A stretch of 64,000 nt of DNA from Primulina eburnea (Eukaryota; Streptophyta; Magnoliopsida; Lamiales; Gesneriaceae): NCBI RefSeq assembly GCF_022965805.1, contig NC_133117.1, positions 12,982,183-13,046,182 of the forward strand, written 5' to 3'. A model generated the notes under the pieces. The model saw only the letters and a list, made by a program, of their open reading frames with translations, had not been told where the DNA came from and made no database searches. Every line of letters begins with the position of its first letter. Position 1 is the stretch's first letter. The position numbers and the translations under genes are program-made. Of this stretch, positions 46,376 to 56,265 are shown one piece after another.

Positions 46376-48446
46376 AAAGCGGACCGGTTACGGAGGCCGG
46401 AAACGCAACGGAAGTCAAAAATTAAATTTTATAGCTCAAAAATTTTCGGCCCCCTCAAATGTTTTGTGTAATATTTGCAAAAAACTAAAACATACGTAGG
46501 GTGTTAGAAATTTCATTACCTATCAACTTCAAGAAGTTGATGATGGCACCAACTTTGTTGTGAACAACAAAGCTCTTCAAATGGAAGACAAGTCTACAAG
46601 CTCACCTTTTCCTCTTCAAGAATTAGGCCCACCACTTAGCTATGTAAATCCCCTCAAGTTTTGCACTAGAAAAACTCAAGGATTTTTCAAAGAGAAATTT
46701 TGTTCTCAACAAATTGAAGAACACAATGAAGAAAAATTTGAGAGAGAAGAGGGAAGAAGTTTCGGCCAAGAGGAGGAGGGAATGAGGGAGTGAAGTCTAG
46801 ACTTGGGTGTGGGAAAAGTTGGGAGACAAAAGTTGCATGCTTTTGAATTTTTTAATAAAAAAGTATTCCACACCTCTTCACCTCCCAAGCATGCAAACCC
46901 TAGCATGTCATGCATATATAATATGGTTTTTAACACATTAAAAATCATGGACTAAATTTTAATTATCTCAAACACATTTGAGATTAATTAAATACTACTT
47001 GAATTTATTCAAGTCCCACTAGTTAAATAATTATTTTAATTGAGCTCTACTAGACTCAATATTATTAATTCAACACTTGAATTATATTTAATTATTTGGA
47101 CTCTACTAGGTCCACTAGTGTTTAATTAATTCAACACTTGAATTAATTTAATTTAGTCCCCAATAATGTTTATGAAAATCACAATTTTCAACTACATTAT
47201 TTACTTGGCCAAATTTTAATCTTAGGAACACTTCCATAAATTAAAATTTATATTTCTCTCTTAGAAGTCAAACTTCTATTTTTCTTAACGCTTATAAACA
47301 AATTTATAAGCCGTTCAACACATTGAACTATTTTACTTCTCATCGGGATTTACTAAGCAAGTACTTGTGTGGCCCTCAATGGTTCATTGATACAACTAGC
47401 CGTGGGTTCACATCTCTATGTGATTCGGACTAAACATGTCCTTATTCGAGCATACCCCAATTGCTCCATTCTTACTTATCAACTCCTTGATAGTAAGAAC
47501 GTCAGAACTCAAGTCTGATAGTACCCAACCAATCACGTTAAACGCCTAGCAGCATCGCTTACGTGATTCCCTAGGTATCACATGATAGTGCCTGCAAGAA
47601 CCATTCAATTATGGTTAGCGTACAGTACGGTCCCTTCAACTCATATATCCCGACCGATTCGACAACTATTGGTTTATCGAGAGTTGTCAATGAATCGATA
47701 CTATGTGTCATGTCGTAGTTGCATCGATGGTGTAATCTATGAAACCCTTTCATAATTACCACCATACTCTGATCAGAGATTTCAACCTACATACACATGA
47801 TAACACATAGGATATCCATACCCGAAGGTAAGCGGTGAATCCCCGACTACAATGCATCGACTCCTATGTGTTTCGACAGAACACCCAACCTTGCCACCTG
47901 ATGACCCCATGAGAGTCGGTAAACAAGTCAAAGTGTAATTCTTGCACATAGAGTCTCAATGTTGTCCCGGGTCATAAGGACTAATTCTGTACAACCATAA
48001 ACCAGGACTTTTCCACTCGATAAGTGAGAACCACTTGGAAAGTCCTTTTATGGAGGGTTGTTCAGTGCACTCTACAAGGAGCACCTATCTGCATGTTCGG
48101 ACATCACAATGTCCCCTACCAATGAAACATGGTACTCACATCGCAGATACTAGTCTCTAACTCGAGCGGCCTTTATCCTTCTTAGTGGCGGCTGAATCGA
48201 CTAGGAACGGTTTAGAATATACAGTATTCCAAATATGAGTTTCATGATACTCATCATATGAGCATCTCATATTCTTTCTACTATTTGTATATTCAAGGGC
48301 TTTATCTATGCAACTAGCATGGGTATACAGATAAAGATGTGCCATAATAATAATTTCAAATATTATTAAAATAAAGATTGCTTATACATAGAGTTTCATT
48401 GCGAACACTCGGCCAACACTTGGCTCGACGGGCACCTACTCTAACA
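46376..48446 (-). repeat. C2 3' LTR (2071 bp)
   Basis: On the plus strand from aaagcggaccgg to cctactctaaca (element start TGTTAGAGTAGG). ORFs inside, for example 46560-46793 (77 aa) and its antisense 46948-46706, recur unchanged in the other LTR because the LTRs are near-identical; I see no sign that they are genes. Confidence 0.85.
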
Positions 48447-48458
48447 ATCTCCCACTTG
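48447..48458 (-). promoter_or_regulatory. C2 polypurine tract
   Basis: The element strand reads AAGTGGGAGAT directly before the LTR start TGTTAGAG: the plus-strand primer for reverse transcription. Confidence 0.75.
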
Positions 48459-48537
48459 CACTAGAGCCAACTACCCATATGCTTTAATCCCATTGATTCG
48501 CGATGCTTGTCGAATAATGGTCCAGGTAAAGGCTTAG

Positions 48538-50760
48538 CTAGTGGATCAACAACATTATCGACGGAGCCGACTTTGTCAAAGACATTTCTCCTCTTTCCAC
48601 AATCTCTCCGAGGATGTGGTACTTTCTCAATACTAGTTTGGATTTCTGATGAGACCTTGGCTCCTTTGCTTGAGTTAAAGCTCCCGTGTTGTCACACAAC
48701 ACCGGGACAGGAGCAACTCCATTAGGAATGACGCCCAACTCTTGGACGAAATTCCTTATCCAAACAGCCTCCCTTGCTGCATCTGATGCAGCAATGTATT
48801 CGGCCTCTGTGCTGGAATCCGTAATATTGTCTCGCTTGGAACTCTTCCAAGAGACAGCAGCACCATAGAGCATGAATACAAAACCAGAGGTTGACTTCGA
48901 GTCATCGATATCGCTTTGGAAGCTAGAGTCGGTATAGCCTTCCAATTTTAGTTCTCCACCCCATAGACCAAGAACAATTTATTGGTCCTTCTCAACTACT
49001 TGAGGATGTCTTTCACAGCTTTCCAGTGTGAAAGACCAGGGTTCGATTGATATCTACTCACTACACTTAGTGCGAAAGCCACGTCAAGACGTGTAGATAT
49101 CATCCCATACATGATGCTACCAATTGCCGAAGCATACGGAATGCGTGTCATCGCCACTATCTCTGCATCAGTCTTGGGAGACAGACTTGGATAGGGACAC
49201 GCCATGACACATTGGTAGATGTCTTCTCATGGACTCATCCATCGAGAACCGCTTCACGATGGTATCAATGTATGTGGACTGGGTGAGACGAAGCAATCTT
49301 CTTGATCTATCTCTATAGATCTGTATTCCCAATACAAAAGATGCTTCACCCAAGTCCTGCATTGAGAACTTACTTGCTAACCATATCTTTGTTGATTGCA
49401 ACATTCCTACATCATTCCCAATGAGTAGAATGTCATCAACATAAAGAACAAGGAATGTCACAGCACTCCCACTGACCTTCTTATACACACAGGGTTCCTC
49501 AGGATTCTTAGTAAAACCAAACTCTTTGATTGTACTATCGAATCTGAGGTTCCAACTCCTCGATGCCTGCTTAAGACCATAAATAGATCTTTGAAGTTTG
49601 CATACCATATGCTCACTTCCGATAGATGTGAAACCCTCAGGTTGAGACATGTAAATTTCTTCCTTAATATCCCCATTAAGGAAGGCTGTCTTAACATCCA
49701 TCTGCCATATCTCATAGTCATACCATGCAGCTATGGCTAGCAAAATCCTTATGGACTTGAACATTGCGACTGGGGAAAAGGTTTCCTCAAAGTCAACTCC
49801 TTGTCTTTGAGTATATCTTTTTGCCACCAATCGCGTCTTGAAGGTCAACACCTTCCCATCCTCCCCAAGTCCCTGTGGGAACAGTTCCCACAGGTGGATC
49901 CACAAGATCCTACACTTGGTTCGAATGCATGGAATTCAACTCAGATTCCATTGCTTCAAGTCACTTGGATGAATTGGCATCAGATAACGCTTCTTTGAAG
50001 GTCCTTGGATCACATCCAAGATTAGGCTCATCATGGCCCTCTTCAAGAAGCAGACCATACCTCATAGGTGGTCTCGAGACTCTCTCGGTTCTTCTAGGAG
50101 CTTGTATCTCCTCTCTTGGCTCTTCGGGTGTGGGTTCTTCAATTGTGGGTGTCTCTCGAACCTCTTCGAGTTCTATCATCTCCCATTTTCTATCCAATAG
50201 AAATTCCCTTTCCAAAAAGGTCGCATTCCCAGAAACAAACACCTTTGTTTCTTGGGGATGATAGAAATAATATCCAACTTAATTCCTTGGATATCCCACA
50301 AAGTAACATAAAATGGATCAACAATCCAATTTATCTCCCACTACCTGCTTCACATAAGCAGGGCTCCCCATATTCTAAGATGAGAATATTTGGGAGGCTT
50401 ACCCATCCATATCTCATATGGTGTCTGCCTTTGAATGGACATTTAATGGAATATCTTTTAACTTTAAGTTATAGAGATCGTTTTCAAGTTCTCAAGTACC
50501 AATTAAACATTCATTCTTGTAAATGTTGCAAAAACCTTTGCTAAATAAACAAGAATATCCATTTTTATCACAATAGAAATGGAAACAATGTTTTACACCA
50601 AACAGGTACAAACAAAACATCTCTTAAAATTAACTTAAAGTCATTGTTCAACAATAAGTAAACATCCTTAATAGCCTTGGTAGCAACTCTTGCTCCATTG
50701 CCCATCCTCAAGAAGGTCACACCTTCCTTAAGCTTCCTACTTCTTCCCATCACCTGTAAC
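48538..50760 (-). pseudogene. pol: C2 pol: protease remnant, RT and RNase H; integrase core missing
   Basis: From the right, 50753-50568 holds the protease/pre-integrase part (MGNGARVATKAIKDVYLLL). Within only ~330 bp the sequence passes from a pre-integrase phrase (ENDLYNLKLKD) to the post-integrase block (TPYEIWMGKPPKYSHLRIWG, GDKLD, then VFVSGNATFLEREFLLDRK at 50242). The HHCC finger and DDE core should need 750 bp or more there, so they are deleted. RT (49905-49168) is largely open: VDFEETFSPVAMFKSIR, QMDVKTAFLNGDIKEEIYM, SIYGLKQASRSWN and YVDDILLIG. RNase H (48945-48538) has [19 protein letters not shown] and [11 protein letters not shown]. Stops and frameshifts lie near 50240-50470, 49190 and 48960. 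Confidence 0.8.
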
Positions 50761-50834
50761 CCATTACAGAGATGTGAGTCACAACCGGTATCTAATACCC
50801 AAGAAGTAGAGTTAATTGAAATGTTTACTTAAAT

Positions 50835-51695
50835 TTAGAACATACCGTTTCCAGAACACTTCTGGGCCAGATATTCCTTGCAATTTCGCTTCCAATTTCC
50901 AGGCTTCTTGCAGTGATGACAAACATCACCAGTCTTGTCAGCCTTAACTGGTCTGGCTGTCTCAACAAGATTCGGAGATTGCCTCAACAAGGGCACGTTC
51001 CTTTTGGGACGTTGGAAAGAACTCTTCTTTCCCTTCCCATGTGGATCAATCTTCGTACCAGATGAAGAACCCACATAAAGAACCAACTTCTCTTTCTTGA
51101 TGGTGGATTCAAACGTAACAAGCATGTTCACCAACTCCTCAAGGGTCGGTTCCATCTTGTTCATGTTGAAATTCACCACAAAAGGATCAAATGAGCTAGG
51201 CAGCGATAACAGCAACACGTCGGTGGTCAACTCCGAAGGTAAGATCAGATCCATGCCAACGAGCTTGTCCACGAGCCCGATCACCTTTAGGCCATGCTCA
51301 TGGACCGAGGTCCCATCTCGCATACGCAAAGTGATCAGCTCCTTGACGGTAGCATGCCTAAGAGGACGCGTTTGCTCTCCAAAGAGCTCTTTGAGGTGCA
51401 AATGTATGTCAGCAGCATTCTTTGCACCCTCAAAACGCCTCTGCAGCTCATCATTCATAGAAGTCAGCATATAACACCTGGTTATCAAGTCATGGTCACA
51501 CCATTCCTTGTAAGCCTGCAATTCCTCAGGAGTGCAGTCAGTCGGAGCCTCAACAGGGGGCGACTGAGTCAGTGTATATGTTACCCTTTCCGAATTCAAG
51601 ACTATTTTCAAATTTCTTAGCCAAGTGAGGTAATTAGGTCCAGTTAATATGTGTTTGTCGAGTATTACAGATATCGAATTGCGCATCGAAGACAT
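50835..51695 (-). CDS. gag: C2 gag (286 aa)
   Basis: Open UBN2-type copia Gag. The start MSSMRNSISVILDKH is at 51695, with conserved LTGPNYLTWLRNLKIVL, CYMLTSMNDELQRRFE, then LLLSLPSSFDPFVVNFNMNK. The basic tail and a zinc knuckle, CHHCKKPGNWKRNC, come near the end. It stops shortly after the knuckle (QKCSGNGMF). An intact Gag with a defective Pol suggests that this copy can still supply or use capsids. Confidence 0.85.
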   Translation of the reverse strand: MSSMRNSISVILDKHILTGPNYLTWLRNLKIVLNSERVTYTLTQSPPVEAPTDCTPEELQAYKEWCDHDLITRCYMLTSMNDELQRRFEGAKNAADIHLHLKELFGEQTRPLRHATVKELITLRMRDGTSVHEHGLKVIGLVDKLVGMDLILPSELTTDVLLLSLPSSFDPFVVNFNMNKMEPTLEELVNMLVTFESTIKKEKLVLYVGSSSGTKIDPHGKGKKSSFQRPKRNVPLLRQSPNLVETARPVKADKTGDVCHHCKKPGNWKRNCKEYLAQKCSGNGMF

Positions 51696-53484
51696 TGTCG
51701 ATTTGTACTAAAAAGTAAAAACAGATAAATGTTGATGACTATTTTAAATATTTAGTAAGATATGAAGTTTGGACTTTTACTTCATAAATATTTGCTCCCA
51801 CTGTTTTGACATCTTTCACTACCCTCTAGTGAAAACGGGAAACTCCTTTCCTCAGTAGGTACGTAAGGTCCAATTAGCGAATTGTGATCCCGAATAATAT
51901 CAGCCAATCACAATTCCTAAAAGGTAGTTTCCAATTGCATCACAATGCAACCCTCTACGTAAACTTTTGTCTCACGTTTGATTAGGACCCAGTCATATGA
52001 CGTCGTTCATCTTTACGTGTCAAGCCTAACCCATCGATGTTGAACCTTAACGGACGGTCGCCATGAGTTCCCTCAATAATATGAGCCGAAATCATGGGAG
52101 TTCCACGTAGTTCACATCACAATGTCAATGGATGTCACAGCTTTCCGGCACCCAGGGCCCCCTCAATAATATGAGCCGAGCCCCGAGTACGGGTAGCGTT
52201 CATCATGCACCCATTGTCGATGGAAGACAAGGAAATTATAAACAAATTTATAATTCCCTTTTTCGGACTTGATATTAATTTTGAATCTTATTCAAAATGA
52301 GGGTTTTTAATTTTTGAAAGGTCTCATCATTAATTTTATTTTAAAAGCTCGCCATGTTTGATCGTATGTTTGCCGGATTCATGCAACTTTGTTATTATCA
52401 TAATAATAACGCACATACTCATTATTTATAACATATCATGCATATATTATAATAGAAAACAGTACAAGGATGATCAATTGCCCCAATACTAATGGCCCGT
52501 GTGAGCCAAACACGGGCCTAGGTCTAATCCTAGGGTAAATGCAGGGATGCAATGCAACTAAATTATTACATTAGCATCCAATATTACATGTCTTCGATCT
52601 TCATAATCACCAAGGCCACCATCTTCCAATCTTGATCTTCCACTATTCTAATATTTACATTTAAATATCCATGGCACATAGGGATACATCTCATGGGGGT
52701 GGGAACGGACCATAAACCAAGCCCACTTTATAAATTGATAATTATTACAATCATACAACACAAATATCCTAGCATACACCTAGCAAATTGGGCTTGGGCT
52801 TTTGATCATCCTTCATGCATAATATCACATATTATACACCATCAATTAATTATCACTATAATTAATTGATCCAATATTATATATCTTGATCCAATCACTA
52901 ACCGCCACAATTATAAATTAAATCAACAAAGTATACAAACTCCTTTGTCTACTTTCAAATTAATTTATTTATAATCGAATTTCTTGTAAATCACAATTTA
53001 CTATAAATAATTAAAGTCCTACTTCAATTATTTATTTTATGAGAAAATATGTGCAACAATTGTAAATTTAAACTTAAGGGCCCAAAAACCATTTTTCACC
53101 AAAAATATTTTGGCCCATTTAAATTTCACAAATTATGTTGTCCATCCAATGGCCCAACATCTCAAGGTCCATGACACTAAGATTGTCCAAAACACTTTTG
53201 GAAACCCTAGCCGTCATCACCGTCGCCGGAGTTCCGTCGCCGGATTCCGGCAACACAAAATTTTTTTTTTATTTTAAAAATGAAGCATTTCGGGCAGCCC
53301 CTTGGGCTGCCCCTCGGCTGCCCGAAATTTTCGGGCAGCCCCTTCGGGCAGCCCCGAAAAACATTTTTTTTTTTTGTTTTTCAAAATATTTCGGTCCTTG
53401 CATTTTGTTGCACCAACAAATCTCAAACGGTTAGAAATTGATCTCAACATAATATTATGCAAATATTACACAAAAACCGTAACC
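51696..53484 (-). other. C2 long untranslated leader with repeated structured motifs
   Basis: About 1.8 kb without a credible ORF. The phrase ccctcaataatatgagccga occurs twice (52070 and 52150), with a related aataatatcagccaatcac at 51893. Such duplicated motifs suggest RNA structure used for packaging or translation. The part nearest the primer site carries the GGGCAGCCCC palindromes described separately. Confidence 0.6.
53288..53358. repeat. GGGCAGCCCC palindrome cluster in the C2 leader
   Basis: Five GGGCAGCC/GGCTGCCC arms in alternating orientation within 70 bp, including TCGGCTGCCCGAAATTTTCGGGCAGCC, whose two halves can pair. It stands out as a GC island in AT-rich flank. Confidence 0.8.
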
Positions 53485-53485
53485 A

Positions 53486-53499
53486 TAGCTCTGATACCA
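53486..53499 (-). promoter_or_regulatory. C2 tRNA-iMet primer-binding site
   Basis: The minus strand reads TGGTATCAGAGCT, the complement of the initiator tRNA 3' end, 2 nt from the LTR boundary at 53502. Confidence 0.85.
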
Positions 53500-53501
53500 C
53501 T

Positions 53502-55463
53502 TGAAAGCGGACCGGTTACGGAGGCCGGAAACGCAACGGAAGTCAAAAATTAAATTTTATAGCTCAAAAATTTTCGGCCCCCTCAAATGTTTTGTGTAAT
53601 ATTTGCAAAAAACTAAAACATACATAGGGTGTTAGAAATTTCATTACCTATCAACTTCAAGAAGTTGATGATGGCACCAACTTTGTTGTGAACAACAAAG
53701 CTCTTCAAATGGAAGACAAGTCTACAAGCTCACCTTTTCCTCTTCAAGAATTAGGCCCACCACTTAGCTATGTAAATCCCCTCAAGTTTTGCACTAGAAA
53801 AACTCAAGGATTTTTCAAAGAGAAATTTTGTTCTCAACAAATTGAAGAACACAATGAAGAAAAATTTGAGAGAGAAGAGGGAAGAAGTTTTGGCCAAGAG
53901 GAGGAGGGAATGAGGGAGTGAAGTCTAGACTTGGGTGTGGGAAAAGTTGGGAGACAAAAGTTGCATGCTTTTGAATTTTTTAATAAAAAAGTATTCCACA
54001 CCTCTTCACCTCCCAAGCATGCAAACCCTAGCATGTCATGCATATATAATATGGTTTTTAACACATTAAAAATCATGGACTAAATTTTAATTATCTCAAA
54101 CACATTTGAGATTAATTAAATACTACTTGAATTTATTCAAGTCCCACTAGTTAAATAATTATTTTAATTGAGCTCTACTAGACTCAATATTATTAATTCA
54201 ACACTTGAATTATATTTAATTATTTGGACTCTACTAGGTCCACTAGTGTTTAATTAATTCAACACTTGAATTAATTTAATTTAGTCCCCAATAATGTTTA
54301 TGAAAATCACAATTTTCAACTACATTATTTACTTGGCCAAATTTTAATCTTAGGAACACTTCCATAAATTAAAATTTATATTTCTCTCTTAGAAGTCAAA
54401 CTTCTATTTTTCTTAACGCTTATAAACAAATTTATAAGCCGTTCAACACATTGAACTATTTTACTTCTCATCGGGATTTACTAAGCAAGTACTTGTGTGG
54501 CCCTCAATGGTTCATTGATACAACTAGCCGTGGGTTCACATCTCTATGTGATTCGGACTAAACATGTCCTTATTCGAGCATACCCCAATTGCTCCATTCT
54601 TACTTATCAACTCCTTGATAGTAAGAACGTCAGAACTCAAGTCTGATAGTACCCAACCAATCACGTTAAACGCCTAGCAGCATCGCTTACGTGATTCCCT
54701 AGGTATCACATGATAGTGCCTGCAAGAACCATTCAATTATGGTTAGCGTACAGTACGGTCCCTTCAACTCATATATCCCGACCGATTCGACAACTATTGG
54801 TTTATCGAGAGTTGTCAATGAATCGATACTATGTGTCATGTCGTAGTTGCATCGATGGTGTAATCTATGAAACCCTTTCATAATTACCACCATACTCTGA
54901 TCAGAGATTTCAACCTACATACACATGATAACACATAGGATATCCATACCCGAAGGTAAGCGGTGAATCCCCGACTACAATGCATCGACTCCTATGTGTT
55001 TCGACAGAACACCCAACCTTGCCACCTGATGACCCCATGAGAGTCGGTAAACAAGTCAAAGTGTAATTCTTGCACATAGAGTCTCAATGTTGTCCCGGGT
55101 CATAAGGACTAATTCTGTACAACCATAAACCAGGACTTTTCCACTCGATAAGTGAGAACCACTTGGAAAGTCCTTTTATGGAGGGTTGTTCAGTGCACTC
55201 TACAAGGAGCACCTATCTGCATGTTCGGACATCACAATGTCCCCTACCAATGAAACATGGTACTCACATCGCAGATACTAGTCTCTAACTCGAGCGGCCT
55301 TTATCCTTCTTAGTGGCGGCTGAATCGACTAGGAACGGTTTAGAATATACAGTATTCCAAATATGAGTTTCATGATACTCATCATATGAGCATCTCATAT
55401 TCTTTCTACTATTTGTATATTCAAGGGCTTTATCTATGCAACTAGCATGGGTATACAGATAAA
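53502..55463 (-). repeat. C2 5' LTR, outer 111 bp missing
   Basis: Identical by eye to the left LTR apart from two bases. It breaks off after atacagataaa at 55463, where the left copy continues with gatgtgcc. The lost part contains the outer LTR terminus, so there is no target duplication to test. Confidence 0.85.
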
Positions 55464-55975
55464 ACGATACACATCTGATATCACAACTCAATCAAATCAA
55501 CTTAGAAAATCATAAAAATTTTATACGGTATCCGTTCTTCAATCCGATTTCGATTGTACGATGTCTATTATGTCAAGAACACCATATATGAATAATATAT
55601 GGATACGATACCCTCGATATTGTCATTGCCCGATTGAGTACTGACAGGCATTGAATCCAAGACTTCGACAAAATCAGATTTACAAAAGAAAGGTATAAGT
55701 CAATGTCGAACTGGGAGAATGACTCGAGTGTGATATACTTGAGTTTCCCTAAACCACATACTTATTGTTATTATGTGAATTGATTTGGATTGGTATGCTT
55801 GTTCTATTGATACATAGAAAGCATGTATTAGACGTTTTGTCTTGTGACAGAAGGGCCAGATGGTGATGGAATCGTCACTGGCCCATGGCACATTGTCACA
55901 GAATAGTGATTGGCTGAGGTGCCAAAGCCTTTGACGGATATGTCAAGACACTGGATGTTTAAAATCACCTTAAAA
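55464..55975. repeat. Rearranged fragment of the LTR family seen at 62103-63820
   Basis: 55591-55850 matches 62930-63150 in the same direction (tattgtcattgcc..gattgag, then gactcgag..tacttgagtttccc). The preceding 55464-55590 matches 62680-62811 in the opposite direction (gatgtctattatgtcaagaacacc versus ggtgttcttgac...). So the piece contains an inversion next to the broken C2 LTR. The remaining ~125 bp are not assigned. Confidence 0.6.
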
Positions 55976-56265
55976 CCCCTTATTTTCAAAAATATGAAAA
56001 ACCATCAACCATATTTTAAATAATTAAAAATAATTATTTAATAAAAACATTTTACGTTTTCATCCCTCGGTCTCCGTTCCTCGATCGCAACTTGAATATT
56101 CCTTAAAAATACAATTTTATGCATGATGATAATAAAATCCTATTTAACATAAAAATATGTATGTCACATAATCAATTTGCAATTAAAATCAATTAATTGC
56201 TTATTTTTCATATTTCATAGATTTGCTTGCAGTTGGATTACGTCGTCATATTTTTGGACCTTACA
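55976..56265 (-). repeat. E3 3' LTR remnant
   Basis: Ends ttttggaccttaca at 56265 against the purine-rich (element strand) attcctcccccc tract. It contains the ctcggtctccgttcctcgatcgcaac block typical of LTR starts in this window. The rest of the LTR is missing or replaced by the rearranged fragment to the left. Confidence 0.65.

Larger units (their letters stand above)
46376..55463 (-). mobile_element. Young, integrase-less Ty1/copia element C2
   Basis: Minus-strand copia element: right (5') LTR 53502-55463, tRNA-iMet primer site, ~1.8 kb leader, gag 51695-50835, a shortened pol 50760-48538, polypurine tract, left (3') LTR to 46376. The two LTRs line up at a constant offset of 7128 with no indels; I saw only two base differences (46496 G/A, 46763 C/T) over nearly 2 kb, so insertion is very recent. 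Yet the integrase core is missing and pol has stops, so it probably moved using proteins from an intact relative. The right LTR lacks its outer 111 bp. At the left end the expected TG reads GT, so neither outer end is clean. Confidence 0.85.

Noticed and set aside
46560..46793. 77-aa ORF in the C2 LTR, found again at 53688-53921
   Set aside because: The two copies are identical only because the LTRs are near-identical. It is antisense to the element, has no known domain and low-complexity Glu-rich sequence.
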